The notes under the pieces were generated by a model, which worked only from the letters and a program-made list of their open reading frames with translations, did no database searches and was not told the DNA's origin. From positions 124,001 to 188,000 of the forward strand of contig NZ_NSGF01000010.1 in assembly GCF_002294995.1 (NCBI RefSeq): DNA of 64,000 nucleotides. Reading direction: 5' to 3'. The DNA is from Mesorhizobium sp. WSM3860 (GTDB lineage: Bacteria; Pseudomonadota; Alphaproteobacteria; Rhizobiales; Rhizobiaceae). The position numbers and the translations under genes were made by a program. Of the stretch, positions 1 through 10,202 are shown piece after piece (the stretch's first letter is position 1; every line of letters begins with the position of its first letter).

Positions 1-745
1 GCGCTTGCGCATCCGGTGCGGCTGCCTGACCGTCGGCGGCAGGTGCCGCCGGCTTGGCCGCGGGCTGCGGAATGGTCAGCAATTCGGACGGCTTGCCCGG
101 CTCCTCGACCATCGCCAGCACCTGCCCGGTCGGGCTCTGCGGCACCGAGACGACGGCGGTCTGCGCCGAGGCGACGGCGACGCCGCCGGCGGTGGAGCGC
201 AGCGTGATCGTGTAATCGCCTGGCTTCAGCGGATCGTCGAGCACGATGGCGAAGGCGCCGTCGGGACCGGCATCGGTCGAGCCGAGCACCGTGCCGCCGT
301 TCAGGACTTCGACCTTGGCATTGGGCGCCGCGCTGCCGGCGACGACAATCGAGCCATTGCCTTCGACGCGCACGACATCAAAGGTTGGCAGCGTCGGTCC
401 TGCGGCGGCCGGCGCCTGAGCGGCCGGCGCGGATTCCGCCGGGGCTGTCGCGTTGTTGGCAGGCGCCATTGCATTGTTGGCGGGCGCCATCTTGTTGGCC
501 GGCGCCATCGTGTTGTTGGCCGGCGCCATTGTATTGGCCGGTGCTTGCGCCTGCGGCAGGCGCGCCTCGGTGGAGGCGCTTGAGGACTCGGCCGGCTTCG
601 TGCCTGCCTGCGGCAGCGACGCGACCTGTGCCGGTTTCTGCTTGCTGATGTATGGGTCGAGCGCGCCCGACCCGTAGGCGACCGCCGCGACGACGGCAAC
701 GCCGCCCGCCGCGAACAAAAACGCCTTGGAAGGATTGATAGCCAT
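1..745 (-). CDS. Membrane-anchored envelope protein, N-terminal part (gene runs off the window)
   Basis: The ATG at 745 opens a reading frame that is still open at base 1, so only the first ~248 residues are visible. Residues ~7-28 form one hydrophobic segment, a membrane anchor or uncleaved signal. Residues ~67-95 are an imperfect tandem repeat built on a PANNxMA heptapeptide, followed by an Ala/Pro-rich linker. From residue ~120 there is an Ig-like stretch (VEGNGSIVVAGSAAPNAKVE) of the type found in bacterial envelope proteins. Rhizobial proteins of this architecture often end in a LysM peptidoglycan-binding domain; that part would lie outside the window, so LysM is inference. Nothing in the visible part suggests an enzyme. 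Confidence 0.75.
   Translation of the reverse strand, partial: MAINPSKAFLFAAGGVAVVAAVAYGSGALDPYISKQKPAQVASLPQAGTKPAESSSASTEARLPQAQAPANTMAPANNTMAPANKMAPANNAMAPANNATAPAESAPAAQAPAAAGPTLPTFDVVRVEGNGSIVVAGSAAPNAKVEVLNGGTVLGSTDAGPDGAFAIVLDDPLKPGDYTITLRSTAGGVAVASAQTAVVSVPQSPTGQVLAMVEEPGKPSELLTIPQPAAKPAAPAADGQAAAPDAQA
460..545 (-). repeat. Short in-gene tandem repeat coding for PANNxMA units
   Basis: Four imperfect ~21-bp units (PANNTMA, PANKMA, PANNAMA, PANNATA on the minus strand) in the low-complexity linker of the envelope protein. Unit length varies by one codon, typical of slippage-prone repeats. Confidence 0.7.
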
Positions 746-856
746 AATCTTTTCTGCCCCTTAGCCACCTAACGCCGGTCTAGCGTGTTTTCACCAAGCT
801 CACAAGAAAAAGCCCGTCCTTGGGCTTGACCGCGCCAACCGTCCCTATCACCAATC

Positions 857-1474
857 ATGACCATGAACACGATTCGATCCGTCTGCGTCTATTGCGGTTC
901 GTCTCCGGGCCGCGACGAGGCCTATGTCAAGGCCGGCCACCTGCTCGGCCGCTCGCTGGCGAAGTCCGGCCTGCGCCTGATCTATGGCGGCGGCACCAAG
1001 GGAATCATGGGCGCCGTCGCTGACGGGGCGCTCAAGGCCGGCGGCAAGGTGACCGGCATCATCCCGCGCTTCCTGATCAACAAGGAGGCAACCGCGACCG
1101 CTCTCGACAAGCTCGACGAGCTGCTGATCACCGACAACATGCACGAGCGCAAGCACAGGATGTTCGAGAAATCCGACGCCTTCGTGGCGCTGCCCGGCGG
1201 CATCGGCACGGTCGAGGAGATCGTCGAAATCATGACCTGGGCGCAACTCGGCCATCACCGCAAGCCGATCGTGTTCGCCAACATCAAGGCCTTCTGGGAC
1301 CCGATGCTGGCGCTCATCGAGCACATGTCGGGCGAAGGCTTCATCCACACCGCACATAGGGTGAAGCCGCTGGTGGTCAACGACCCCGAGGCCATCGTCG
1401 CCGCCATCATGGTGGCGGGCTCGTCGGTCGACGCGCCGACGGAGGGTGTGCAGTCGGTGATAGATAAGATGTGA
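857..1474 (+). CDS. LOG-family (TIGR00730) nucleoside 5'-monophosphate phosphoribohydrolase
   Basis: A 205-residue Rossmann-fold protein. The signature PGGIGTVEE motif is near residue 115, and an earlier glycine-rich YGGGTKGIMG segment is near residue 36, as in the LONELY GUY family and bacterial TIGR00730 proteins. Family members hydrolyse (cytokinin) nucleoside monophosphates to base plus ribose 5-phosphate. In a soil bacterium this may be nucleotide salvage or cytokinin activation; the sequence does not say which. Length matches the family. An alternative start two codons downstream (ATG 863) is possible. The gene is convergent with the LysR gene that follows. Confidence 0.9.
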   Translation: MTMNTIRSVCVYCGSSPGRDEAYVKAGHLLGRSLAKSGLRLIYGGGTKGIMGAVADGALKAGGKVTGIIPRFLINKEATATALDKLDELLITDNMHERKHRMFEKSDAFVALPGGIGTVEEIVEIMTWAQLGHHRKPIVFANIKAFWDPMLALIEHMSGEGFIHTAHRVKPLVVNDPEAIVAAIMVAGSSVDAPTEGVQSVIDKM

Positions 1475-1571
1475 GGAGTGAGTAGTGAGTAGTGAGTAGT
1501 GAACAACCGAGCACATGACCGGCTTCACACTATTCACTATTCACTATTCACTATTCGCTACTCACTACTCA
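1471..1571. repeat. Inverted heptamer repeat between two convergent genes
   Basis: About three units of GAGTAGT follow the LOG stop codon (1476-1504). After a ~20-bp loop come units of the TTCACTA/CTCACTA type (1524-1571), running into the LysR stop codon at 1569-1571. The two blocks are largely complementary and could form a long imperfect hairpin at the 3' ends of both convergent transcripts. It may act as a bidirectional terminator, though there is no T-tract. Repeats of this kind vary in copy number by slippage. Confidence 0.75.
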
Positions 1572-2444
1572 CCGCCTCCTCAGATCGGCAATCACCGCGC
1601 GCCTGTCGTTGCGCCGCCAGGCGAGATGAATTTCAACGCTGCGCGTGAACCATGGCAGGTCGCGAAAGACGATGCCGGCCGGCGCGGCGCTTTGCAGGCT
1701 TTCCTGTACCGTCGCCAGGCCCAGCCCGGCGCTGACCAGGCCAAGCGAGGTCAAGGGATCGGCCGTCTCATAGGCGATGTCGGGCAAGAAACCGGCCTCC
1801 ATGCAGGCCGCCAGGAACTGCGCGCGGTTGGTGTCGTCGGGTTGGCGCACGACGGTGATCCAGACGCGGCCGTCGAGATGGCGGGCCCGGATCTCGGCGA
1901 CGCCGGCCAGAGAATCGCCCTCGGGCATCGCCAGCACCAGCGGTTCGCGCCGCAGCAGCATGCTGTCGATGTCCGGATCGCCTTGCGGCGCCGGCGCATA
2001 GACGAAACCGAGGTCGAGCACGCGCTGGCGTAGATCCTCGAACTGCGCGGCCGTGCGGCGGCTCCTCAGTTGCAGATGAAAATCCGGCCGCTCGCGGCGG
2101 AATTCCCTGAGCATCGCGGCGATCAGCCCGGCATGCACCGCCCCCTCGACATAGCCGATGGCGAGGCTGCCGGCGGCGCCGCTTGCAAGATTGCGGCCGA
2201 GTTCTTCCAGCCGCGCGGCATTGGCGAGCAGCGCCCGGGCCTCGGCTAGGAAGGCCCTGCCCTCGGCGTTGAGATGGACGCGCTGCTTCGACCGCTCGAA
2301 AAGCGTGACGCCCAATTGCTCCTCGAGCTGCATGATCTGCCGGCTCAAGGGCGACTGCGAGATATGCAGCTGCTCGGCGGCGCGACCGACATTGCCGGCC
2401 TCGGCCACGGCGACGAAATAGCGGATCTGCCGCAGGTCAAGCAT
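1569..2444 (-). CDS. LysR-family transcriptional regulator
   Basis: A 291-residue LTTR. The N-terminal winged helix-turn-helix (residues ~2-60) has the typical pattern LRQIRYFVAVAEAGNVGRAA followed by LHISQSPLSRQI and LEEQLGVTLFER. Residues ~90-290 are the periplasmic-binding-protein-like effector domain. It is divergent from the muconolactone-isomerase-like gene at 2562, so it most likely regulates that gene and itself through the shared 117-bp region, which holds a direct repeat. The effector cannot be read from sequence. Confidence 0.93.
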   Translation of the reverse strand: MLDLRQIRYFVAVAEAGNVGRAAEQLHISQSPLSRQIMQLEEQLGVTLFERSKQRVHLNAEGRAFLAEARALLANAARLEELGRNLASGAAGSLAIGYVEGAVHAGLIAAMLREFRRERPDFHLQLRSRRTAAQFEDLRQRVLDLGFVYAPAPQGDPDIDSMLLRREPLVLAMPEGDSLAGVAEIRARHLDGRVWITVVRQPDDTNRAQFLAACMEAGFLPDIAYETADPLTSLGLVSAGLGLATVQESLQSAAPAGIVFRDLPWFTRSVEIHLAWRRNDRRAVIADLRRR

Positions 2445-2463
2445 TGTTTCCCTCTATGACTTC

Positions 2464-2514
2464 CAGTCCTTGAAGGTCTGAACTTTAGCCTAATCAGTCT
2501 TGGACAGTCTGACC
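2464..2514. promoter_or_regulatory. Candidate LysR operator: ~20-bp direct repeat, 31-bp period
   Basis: Between the divergent LysR and isomerase-like genes, 2464-2483 and 2495-2514 match at about 15 of 20 positions; both read cAGTCyTkGAmrGTCTGAmC. The 31-bp period is three helical turns, which suits two dimers of a LysR tetramer on one DNA face. The assignment is inferred from position and geometry. Confidence 0.5.
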
Positions 2515-2561
2515 AGCCGGCGCGATATCTTCCGCATCAACCGGCCACAAAGGAGACCGCC

Positions 2562-2852
2562 ATGCAGTTCTTTGCCCTTCTCACCCGCAACACCGAAAAG
2601 TTCAGCGATGGCGATTTCGCGCCGCTGCTTCCGGGCGAAGCCGAGCAGCGGCGCACGCTCTATGCGCAAGGCGCCGTGCGCCAGGTCTGGAACCGCGGCG
2701 ATATTCCCGGCAGCGGCATGATGTTCGAGGCTGCCGACGACAAGGAGGTGCGCGGCCATCTCGCCACCCTGCCGCTGGTCGAGGCCGGAATGATGGACAT
2801 CGCGGCGATCGTGCCGCTCAATCCCTATCCCGGCTTCGGCCCGAAGCGCTGA
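2562..2852 (+). CDS. Muconolactone-isomerase-like / YCII-superfamily protein
   Basis: A 96-residue single-domain protein with a dimeric alpha/beta-barrel (ferredoxin-like) pattern, ending LVEAGMMDIAAIVPLNPYPGF, which resembles muconolactone delta-isomerase and related small proteins. A good ribosome-binding site (AAAGGAG) precedes the ATG. It is divergent from a LysR regulator, as catabolic isomerases often are, but no other aromatic-catabolism gene is nearby, so the substrate is unknown. Confidence 0.75.
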   Translation: MQFFALLTRNTEKFSDGDFAPLLPGEAEQRRTLYAQGAVRQVWNRGDIPGSGMMFEAADDKEVRGHLATLPLVEAGMMDIAAIVPLNPYPGFGPKR

Positions 2853-2865
2853 GACCGGCATGAAG

Positions 2866-2897
2866 ATAGGTGCTGCCCCTCACCCGGCAGCACCTAT
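2866..2897. terminator. Perfect 12-bp hairpin shared by two convergent genes
   Basis: ATAGGTGCTGCC and GGCAGCACCTAT flank an 8-base loop. The right arm contains the TAG stop codon (2894-2896) of the minus-strand RraB-like gene, and the hairpin lies 14 bp after the stop of the plus-strand gene. There is no strong T-tract on either side, so termination strength is uncertain. Confidence 0.6.
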
Positions 2898-3751
2898 AAG
2901 CGACCAAAGATGCGACGCAAAAGGCCCGCCCGCGACGCCCCGGTGTAGCGCTCGGGCAATGGGCGGGTGAGCAGGAACTGGTCGCGCCCTTCGACGGTCT
3001 CGGTGCCGCAATAGCTGCATTGCTGGGAACGGGCCAAAGGAACGATTTCCTTCAACACCGCCCCGAACCCTTCTCCGTCGATGGGCACGTTCTTTGCCAT
3101 GCGCAATTCGCGGGAGAACGCCTCGAAGCTGAGGAAGCGATAGCCGCGCTTTTCGAGCTCGGCGCACAGCTTTTTCAGTGCAGGCTCCGCGCCCCAGAAC
3201 TCGAAGCGCGTCGGGCGAATACGGGCCTCCGGGGCGATTTCCAGGTTGAGGTCGCCAATCGCCTCGGCAGGCAGGATGAGCGGCGCCACCGCGGCGAGCG
3301 AATGCGATTCGAGAGTGAGCGGAAAGGCAAACGCCTCGGCAGCCTTGCGGGCGATCCGCTCGAAGCCGGCGACATCTTCGGTCGTGAAATAGAAATCCCT
3401 GCGCCCCTCGCCATGCTGCTCCGCTATGTAGCAAGCAAGACAGCCGGCGTTTGCCAGATCGTCGCAAAGCCTTTCGAGGAAGGCGTAATTCCGAGCCGAT
3501 CCTTTGAGCGTCAGCAGAGCGTCACGCGGCGTTAATTCGCTTGCACGCGGGGTGAGCTTCAGGAGCAGGATCGGAAGGGCCGCCGCAGCGCGCAGAAGCT
3601 GCATGTTCACCCGGGTATGGATGAACAGCTCGCCGCCGCCATCGGGGCGGTAGCGGACCAGGCTGCGATGCGGTTCCGCCTCGCGGATGACTTCTTCCGT
3701 CTCATCGTTTGAGATCTGTTCGCCGGTTATATTGAACTGAAGCAAAGTCAT
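2894..3751 (-). CDS. RraB/DUF695-like protein of unknown role
   Basis: A 285-residue protein. The middle (residues ~85-140, ending DFYFTTEDVAGFERIARKA) and the C-terminal third (ALKKLCAELEKRGYRFLSFE) look like two ferredoxin-like modules of the RraB/DUF695 type. RraB binds and restrains RNase E in gammaproteobacteria, but the role here is not established. A CSYC pair near residue 245 could bind metal. I chose ATG 3751, preceded by GGGGAAGG, over the GTG start at 3793, which has no ribosome-binding site. The gene stands alone. Confidence 0.6.
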   Translation of the reverse strand: MTLLQFNITGEQISNDETEEVIREAEPHRSLVRYRPDGGGELFIHTRVNMQLLRAAAALPILLLKLTPRASELTPRDALLTLKGSARNYAFLERLCDDLANAGCLACYIAEQHGEGRRDFYFTTEDVAGFERIARKAAEAFAFPLTLESHSLAAVAPLILPAEAIGDLNLEIAPEARIRPTRFEFWGAEPALKKLCAELEKRGYRFLSFEAFSRELRMAKNVPIDGEGFGAVLKEIVPLARSQQCSYCGTETVEGRDQFLLTRPLPERYTGASRAGLLRRIFGRL

Positions 3752-3852
3752 CGCCTTCCCCGCGGCGCATCCGATAGCATCTTGCCAGTTCACGAAGCGA
3801 TAGCCCAGATCTCACGATCAAGGCTCGAACAACTCAAGGTCGCTGTGCCCGA

Positions 3853-6800
3853 TCACTCCGCCGGCGCCACTCGCAGCGTCGGTCTGCGGGCGCTGAGCCG
3901 GTCGAGATAGAGATAGACGACCGGCGTGGTGTAGAGCGTCAAGAGCTGCGAGACGATGAGGCCGCCGACGATCGCGATGCCGAGCGGTTGCCTAAGCTCC
4001 GCCCCGGTGCCGGTCTCCAGCGCCAGCGGCAAGGCGCCCAGCAAAGCCGCGAAGGTCGTCATCATGATCGGCCGGAAGCGCTGGAGGCTCGCCTTGTGAA
4101 TGGCTTCGCGCGCGGCCAGCCCTTCCTGGCGCTCGGCCTGCAAGGCCATGTCGATCATCATGATGGCGTTCTTCTTGACGATGCCGATCAAGAGAATGAT
4201 GCCGATCAGCGAGATCACGTCGAATTCCATGCCGGTGACGATGAGCGCGAGCAGCGCGCCGATGCCGGCCGAAGGCAGCGTCGACAGGATGGTGATCGGG
4301 TGCACGTAGCTTTCGTAGAGCACGCCGAGCACGACATAGATCGTGGCGAGCGCGGCAGCGATCAGCAGAAGCTCGTTGAGCAGGTTGGAGCGGAAGGCGA
4401 GCGCCGTGCCGGCAAGCGAGCCGTGGATCGACACCGGCATTTTGAGCTCCGCCATGGCGCGGTCGATTGCACCCGAGGCGTCGCCGAGCGTGGCGCCATC
4501 GGCAAGGTTGAACGAGATCGTCGTCGCGACGAAGTGGCCCTGGTGATTGACCGAAAGCGGCGTGATCGCCGGACCGTAGGTGCTGAAGGCGGCGAGCGGC
4601 ACCATGGTCTCGGCCGCTGTGCTGACGGCGGCGCCGCTCGAGGCGCTGCCGTGGCCGGTCACGGCGATCGCATTGGTCGCCTGGTTCTGCAGCGAGCCAG
4701 ACAGGCTGCCGGCCAGCGCGTTGGTGTTTTGCGTGCCGCTCGCCGCCGCGCCCGAGGTGCTGACATAGATGCCGTTGAGTGCGCTCGGGTCCTGGAGGTA
4801 ACGCGGCGCCACCTCCATTACGACATGGTACTGGTTGCGGGCGTTGAAGATGGTCGACACCTGGCGCTGGCCGAAGGCGTCGTAAAGCGTGTTGTCGATG
4901 CTCGCCGGCGTCAGGCCGAGCCGGGCCGCGCTCTCGCGGTCGACGGTGATGTTGGTTTCGAGCCCGGCCTCGTCGCGGTCCGAATTGACGTCGGTTAGCT
5001 CCGGCGCCTGTTTCAGCAATTCGACCAGTTTCGGCGCCCATTCGTCGAGGTCCGCGGTCGTATCGGCCTGCAGCGTGTATTGATAGGTTGCGAGGCTCTG
5101 GCGGCCGCCGACCCTGATCTCCTGGCGCGGGTTGAGGAAGAGCTGCGCGCCGGGCAATTGCCTGAGCTGCGCGCGTAGCCGCCCCAGCACCGCCTGCAGC
5201 GGCGCGCGATCACCCTTCGGCTTCAGGTTGACATAGACGAAGCCCGAATTGGTCTGGCGGCCGCCGATGTAGCCGACGACGTTTGCCACCGCCGGGTCGC
5301 TCTTCAGGATCGCCTCCAGCCGCTCGAACTTCTGCCGCATGAGCTGGAAGGAAATGGCCTGGTCGGCGCGCAGGCCGCCGATCAGCTCACCCGTGTCCTG
5401 CTGCGGGAAGAAGCCCTTAGGCACGATCGTGTAGAGGTAGACATTGAGCGCGACGGCGGCGATCAGGATGATCAGCATCACCTCGGCATTGTCGAGCGAC
5501 CAGGCAAGCGAGCGGCCGTAGCCGGCGCGGACGCGCTCGAAGACGCTTTCGCCGAAGCGGGCGAGGATGGAACGGCGCTCCGACCGGACTGCACCCGCGC
5601 GCAAAAAATGCGCGCACATCATGGGCGTCACCGTCAGTGACAGCACCAGCGAAATGGCGATCGCCAGCGACAAGGTCATGGCGAATTCCTGGAACAGGCG
5701 GCCGAGTATGCCGCCCATCAACAGGATCGGCAGGAACACGGCGACGAGAGAAGCGCTCATCGACAGAACGGTGAAGCCGACCTCCTGAGCGCCGACGAGC
5801 GCCGCCCGGCCGCGCGGCATGCCGTCCTCGATGTGGCGCATGATGTTTTCCAGCACCACAATGGCGTCGTCGACGACGAAGCCGGTGGCGATGGTGAGCG
5901 CCATCAAGGACAGATTGTCGAGCGTGTAGCCGAGCAGATACATTGCCCCGAAGGTGCCGAGGATCGAGACGACCAGCGCCACGCTCGGGATCAGCGCCGC
6001 GCGCCAGTCGCGCAAAAAGCAGAACACCACGAAAACGACCAGCAGCACCGCGAGCACCAGCGTCAGCTCGGTGTCGTGCAGCGAGCCGCGGATGGTGAGG
6101 CTGCTGTCGGACGCGATGCTGAGGCGCGCATCCGCCGGCACCGAAGCCTGCAGCGTCGGGATCAGCGCGCGCACGCGGTCGACCGTGTCGATGATGTTGG
6201 CGTTGGGCTCGCGATAGAGCACCAAAAGCACGGCCGGCACGCCATTGGCGAGACCGAGATTGCGCACGTCCTCGACCGAGTCCTCGACATCGGCGATGTC
6301 GCGCAACCGCACCGCCGCACTGTTGCGCCAGGCGATCACCAGGTCGCGATAGTCGGCGGCATGGCTCGCCTGGTCGTTGGTGTAGAGCTGGTAGCGCAGC
6401 GCGCCGTCTTCCTCGAAACCCTTCGGACTGCGGGCATTGGCCGAGGCAAGTGCCGCACGCACGTCCTCCAGGCCGATGCCGTAGTGGAACAGCGCGCCTG
6501 GATTGAGCTCCACACGAACGGCGGGCAGCGACGAGCCGCCGAGATCGACATTGCCGACGCCCTCGACCTGGGACAGGCGCTGCTGCAGCACGGTCGCGGC
6601 GGCATCGTAGAGCTGGCCGGAGGTCAGCGTTCGTGAGGTCAGCGCCAGGATCATCACCGGCGCATCGGCGGGATTGTATTTGCGGTAGGTCGGGTTGCTG
6701 CGCAGGTCGGACGGCAGGTCGGCGCGCGCGGCGTTGATGGCGGCTTGAACGTCCCGCGCCGCGCCGTTGATATCGCGATCAAGGTCGAATTGCAGCACCA

Positions 6801-7071
6801 CATTGGTCGAGCCGGTGCCTGAGCGCGAGGTCATCTCGGAAACGCCGGCGATCTGGCCGAGATGGCGTTCGAGCGGCGCCGCGACATCGGTCGACATCGT
6901 GTCGGGGCTGGCGCCCGGCATCGAGGCCTGCACCGAGATGGTCGGGAAATCGACCTTGGGCAGCGGCGCGACGGGAAGATTGACGTATGCGATCAGGCCC
7001 GCCGCCGCCAATCCGATGGCCAGCAGCGTGGTGGCGACCGGCCTGGCGATGAAGGGCGCGGAGAGGTTCAC
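3853..7071 (-). CDS. mdtC: RND multidrug efflux pump subunit, MdtC/MuxC type
   Basis: A 1072-residue inner-membrane H+/drug antiporter of the HAE1 RND family, with two repeats of one plus five transmembrane helices and large periplasmic loops. The TM4 proton-relay Asp pair is visible in [20 protein letters not shown]; the loop [20 protein letters not shown] is typical. It is third in the operon and overlaps the preceding pump gene by 4 bp (7068-7071). Two adjacent RND genes after one adaptor is the MdtABC/MuxABC signature, where the two pumps form a heterotrimer. Residues ~769-820 are a Ser/Ala/Gly/Asn-rich insertion absent from the paralogue. Confidence 0.93.
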   Translation of the reverse strand: MNLSAPFIARPVATTLLAIGLAAAGLIAYVNLPVAPLPKVDFPTISVQASMPGASPDTMSTDVAAPLERHLGQIAGVSEMTSRSGTGSTNVVLQFDLDRDINGAARDVQAAINAARADLPSDLRSNPTYRKYNPADAPVMILALTSRTLTSGQLYDAAATVLQQRLSQVEGVGNVDLGGSSLPAVRVELNPGALFHYGIGLEDVRAALASANARSPKGFEEDGALRYQLYTNDQASHAADYRDLVIAWRNSAAVRLRDIADVEDSVEDVRNLGLANGVPAVLLVLYREPNANIIDTVDRVRALIPTLQASVPADARLSIASDSSLTIRGSLHDTELTLVLAVLLVVFVVFCFLRDWRAALIPSVALVVSILGTFGAMYLLGYTLDNLSLMALTIATGFVVDDAIVVLENIMRHIEDGMPRGRAALVGAQEVGFTVLSMSASLVAVFLPILLMGGILGRLFQEFAMTLSLAIAISLVLSLTVTPMMCAHFLRAGAVRSERRSILARFGESVFERVRAGYGRSLAWSLDNAEVMLIILIAAVALNVYLYTIVPKGFFPQQDTGELIGGLRADQAISFQLMRQKFERLEAILKSDPAVANVVGYIGGRQTNSGFVYVNLKPKGDRAPLQAVLGRLRAQLRQLPGAQLFLNPRQEIRVGGRQSLATYQYTLQADTTADLDEWAPKLVELLKQAPELTDVNSDRDEAGLETNITVDRESAARLGLTPASIDNTLYDAFGQRQVSTIFNARNQYHVVMEVAPRYLQDPSALNGIYVSTSGAAASGTQNTNALAGSLSGSLQNQATNAIAVTGHGSASSGAAVSTAAETMVPLAAFSTYGPAITPLSVNHQGHFVATTISFNLADGATLGDASGAIDRAMAELKMPVSIHGSLAGTALAFRSNLLNELLLIAAALATIYVVLGVLYESYVHPITILSTLPSAGIGALLALIVTGMEFDVISLIGIILLIGIVKKNAIMMIDMALQAERQEGLAAREAIHKASLQRFRPIMMTTFAALLGALPLALETGTGAELRQPLGIAIVGGLIVSQLLTLYTTPVVYLYLDRLSARRPTLRVAPAE

Positions 7072-10000
7072 GGCGTAAGCCCGCCGGCCGGCGCTCTCGC
7101 TTCACGCGCCCCGGACCGCGTCAGTCCATCGAAGGCAAGGTAGATCACCGGCGTTGTGAAAAGCGTCAGCACCTGGCTGACGATCAGCCCGCCAACGATG
7201 GTGATGCCGAGCGGCTGGTGCAATTCCGAGCCGGCAAGACCGCCGAGCAGGAGCGGGAGCGCCCCGAACAGCGCGGCCATCGTCGTCATCAGGATCGGCC
7301 GCAACCGCAGCAAGCAGGCTTCGTAGATCGCCTCGCGCGGGTCCAGCCCCTGCAGGCGCTCGGCCTGCAGGGCGAAGTCGATCATCATGATGGCGTTCTT
7401 CTTGACGATGCCGACCAAGAGCACGATGCCGATGATGCCGATCACGTCGAGATCGTGGCCAGCGAGCATCAGCGCCATCAGCGCGCCCACGGTTGCCGAG
7501 GGCAGCGTCGAGAGGATCGTCAGCGGGTGGATGAAGCTCTCATAGAGCACGCCAAGCACGACATAGACGGTGGCGACTGCCGCGAGCACCAGCAGCAGCT
7601 CGTTGGACAGCGAGCTTTGCAAGGCAAGCGCGGCGCCCTGGAAGCCGGTGACCAGGCCGGCGGGCGGCTGCATGTCATGTTCCGCATTGGTGATCGCCGC
7701 GGTGGCGTCGCCGAGCGAGATGCCGGGCGCGAGATTGAAGGAGATGGTCGCGGCCGGGAACTGGGCAAGGTGGTTCACCAGCAGCGGCGCCTGCCGGACA
7801 GCGATGTTGGCGATCGCCGACAGCGGCACTTGCCCGGAACCGGAGGACGGCAGGTAGATCGAGCCGAGCGAAGCCGGCGTCTGGCCGACCGAGGGATCGG
7901 CTTCAAGGATGACGCGATATTCGTTCGACTGGGTGAAGATGGTCGAGATGATGCGCTGGCCGAAGGCGTCGTAGAGCGCGTTGTCGACGGTCGCGGGGGT
8001 GATGCCGAAGCGTGCCGCCGTCGCGCGGTCGATGGTGACGTCGACGGCTAGCCCGCTCTGCTGGCTGTCGCTGGCAACATCGGCGAGTTCCGGCAGCGCC
8101 GCCAGCCTGTCGGTGAGCTTCGATGTCCACGTCGCCAGCTCCACCGGATCGGAATCCTGCAGCACATACTGATATTGCGATGGGCTCGTCGTCGAATCGA
8201 CGGTGAGGTCCTGCACTGGCTGCATATGCAGCGCGATGCCGGTCACGGCGGCGGTCTGCCGAGCGAGCCGCCGGATGATCGCGCTGGCATCGGCCTCGCG
8301 CTCGTCGCGCGGCTTCCGATTGATCAGCATGTGGCCGCTGTTGGCGGTCATGTTCTGGCCGTCGACGCCGATGAAGGACGACAGGCTCGCGACATCCGGG
8401 TCCTTCAGGATGACATCGGCGAGCGCCTGCTGGTGCGCTGCCATGTCGGCATAGGAGGCCGAGCCCGCGGCCTCGGTGACCGCCGCAATCGCGCCGGTGT
8501 CCTGAACCGGGAAGAAGCCTTTCGGGATGACGACGTAGAGATAGACGGTGAGCGCAAGCGTGGCTGCGGCGACCAGCAGCGTCAGCGCCTGACGGTCGAG
8601 CACCCAGCGCAAGGCGGCGGCATAGCCATTCGCGACAGCGTCAAAGGCGGCCTCGGCGCCGCGCGCCAGCGCGCCCTGCCTGCGCCCGGACGGCGGCTTG
8701 AGGAGCCTGGCGCACATCATCGGCACCAGCGTCAGCGAGACGATGGCCGAAATGACGATGGCGATCGCAAGTGTGATGGCGAATTCGTGAAACAGGCGGC
8801 CGACGACGTCGCCCATGAACAGAAGCGGGATCAGCACCGCGACCAGCGAGACGGTGAGCGAGATGATGGTGAAGCCGATCTGGGCCGAGCCTTCGAGCGC
8901 GGCGGTGACCGGATCGTCGCCATGCTCGATGAAGCGTGAGATGTTTTCGATCATGACGATGGCGTCGTCGATGACGAAGCCGGAGGCGATGGTCAGCGCC
9001 ATCAGCGACAGATTGTCGAGGCTGAACCCCCACAGATACATCACCGCGAACGTGCCGATCAGCGACAGCGGCACCGACAGGCTCGGAATGATCGTCGCCG
9101 GAATGTTGCGCAGGAACAGGAAGGTGACGAGCACGACCAGAAGCGCCGCCGTCGCCAGCTCGAACTCGACGTCATGGACTGAAGCACGGATGGTGGTCGT
9201 GCGGTCGGTCAGCGGCTCGACAGCGATCGCCGCCGGCAAGCCGGCGCGAAGCTGCGGCAGCAGCAGCTTCACCGAGTCGACGACGCGGATGACATTGGCG
9301 CCGGGCTGGCGCTGGATGTTGAGCAGGATCGCCGGCGAGCGGTTTTCCCAAGCGCCCAGCTTCGAGTTCTCCGGCCCCTCTATGATATCGGCGACCTCGC
9401 CCAGCCTGACCGGCGCGCCGTTGCGGTAAGCGACGACCATGTCGGCATAGGTTTTGGGGTCGCTGATCTGGTCGTTGGCGTTGATGGTGTACGAGCGGGC
9501 CGGCCCGTCGAAGCTGCCTTTCGGCGTGTTGACGTTGAGCGTGCCGATGGTGGTGCGCAGATCGTCGATGTTGAGCCCCATGGCGGCCACCGCCTTGAGC
9601 TTGACGCGGATGCGCACGGCCGGCCGCTCGCCGCCGGAGATGCTGACCAGCCCGACGCCCGGAAGCTGCGAGATCTTTTGCGCCAGCCGCGTCTCGGCAT
9701 AGTTCTCGACTTCGGTCAGCGGCAGCGTCTTCGAGGTGATCGCGAGCGTCAGGATCGGCGCGTCGGCCGGGTTCACCTTGGCGTAGATCGGCGGCGCCGG
9801 CAGGTCGGCGGGCAAGAGATTGCCGGCCGCGTTGATCGCCGCCTGCACCTCCTGCTCGGCAATGTCCAGGCTGAGGTCGAGGCTGAAGCGCAGCGTGATG
9901 ACCGAGGCGCCGGCCGAGCTTCCAGACGACATCTGCTCCAGCCCCGGCATCTGGCCGAACTGGCGCTCCAGCGGCGCCGTGACTGAAGTCGTCATCACCT

Positions 10001-10202
10001 CCGGGCTGGCGCCGGGGTAGAAGGTCTGCACCTGGATTGTCGGATAGTCGACCTCGGGCAGCGCCGAGAGCGGCAGGAAGAGATAGGCAATCATGCCGAC
10101 CACCAGGATGGTCGCCATAATCAGCGTGGTCGCCACCGGCCGCAGGATAAACGGCCGCGACGGGTTAAGCCACCCGGAGACGAGACCGCTGGGCGTGCTC
10201 AT
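7068..10202 (-). CDS. mdtB: RND multidrug efflux pump subunit, MdtB/MuxB type
   Basis: A 1044-residue HAE1-family RND transporter, paralogous to the downstream pump. The TM4 Asp pair is conserved ([20 protein letters not shown]), and [20 protein letters not shown] follows TM10. It overlaps the adaptor gene by 4 bp upstream (10199-10202) and the second pump by 4 bp downstream, so the three are translationally coupled. Substrates are unknown; MdtABC-type pumps export bile salts, novobiocin and some plant-type aromatics. No outer-membrane channel gene lies in the operon. Confidence 0.93.
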   Translation of the reverse strand: MSTPSGLVSGWLNPSRPFILRPVATTLIMATILVVGMIAYLFLPLSALPEVDYPTIQVQTFYPGASPEVMTTSVTAPLERQFGQMPGLEQMSSGSSAGASVITLRFSLDLSLDIAEQEVQAAINAAGNLLPADLPAPPIYAKVNPADAPILTLAITSKTLPLTEVENYAETRLAQKISQLPGVGLVSISGGERPAVRIRVKLKAVAAMGLNIDDLRTTIGTLNVNTPKGSFDGPARSYTINANDQISDPKTYADMVVAYRNGAPVRLGEVADIIEGPENSKLGAWENRSPAILLNIQRQPGANVIRVVDSVKLLLPQLRAGLPAAIAVEPLTDRTTTIRASVHDVEFELATAALLVVLVTFLFLRNIPATIIPSLSVPLSLIGTFAVMYLWGFSLDNLSLMALTIASGFVIDDAIVMIENISRFIEHGDDPVTAALEGSAQIGFTIISLTVSLVAVLIPLLFMGDVVGRLFHEFAITLAIAIVISAIVSLTLVPMMCARLLKPPSGRRQGALARGAEAAFDAVANGYAAALRWVLDRQALTLLVAAATLALTVYLYVVIPKGFFPVQDTGAIAAVTEAAGSASYADMAAHQQALADVILKDPDVASLSSFIGVDGQNMTANSGHMLINRKPRDEREADASAIIRRLARQTAAVTGIALHMQPVQDLTVDSTTSPSQYQYVLQDSDPVELATWTSKLTDRLAALPELADVASDSQQSGLAVDVTIDRATAARFGITPATVDNALYDAFGQRIISTIFTQSNEYRVILEADPSVGQTPASLGSIYLPSSGSGQVPLSAIANIAVRQAPLLVNHLAQFPAATISFNLAPGISLGDATAAITNAEHDMQPPAGLVTGFQGAALALQSSLSNELLLVLAAVATVYVVLGVLYESFIHPLTILSTLPSATVGALMALMLAGHDLDVIGIIGIVLLVGIVKKNAIMMIDFALQAERLQGLDPREAIYEACLLRLRPILMTTMAALFGALPLLLGGLAGSELHQPLGITIVGGLIVSQVLTLFTTPVIYLAFDGLTRSGAREARAPAGGLTP

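Noticed and set aside
848..1537. 229-codon frame on the minus strand opposite the LOG gene
   Set aside because: Antisense shadow; the plus frame has the PGGxGTxxE motif.
1471..1571. Possible CRISPR-like repeat
   Set aside because: Units are 7 bp, contiguous without spacers, and inverted halves; not a CRISPR array.
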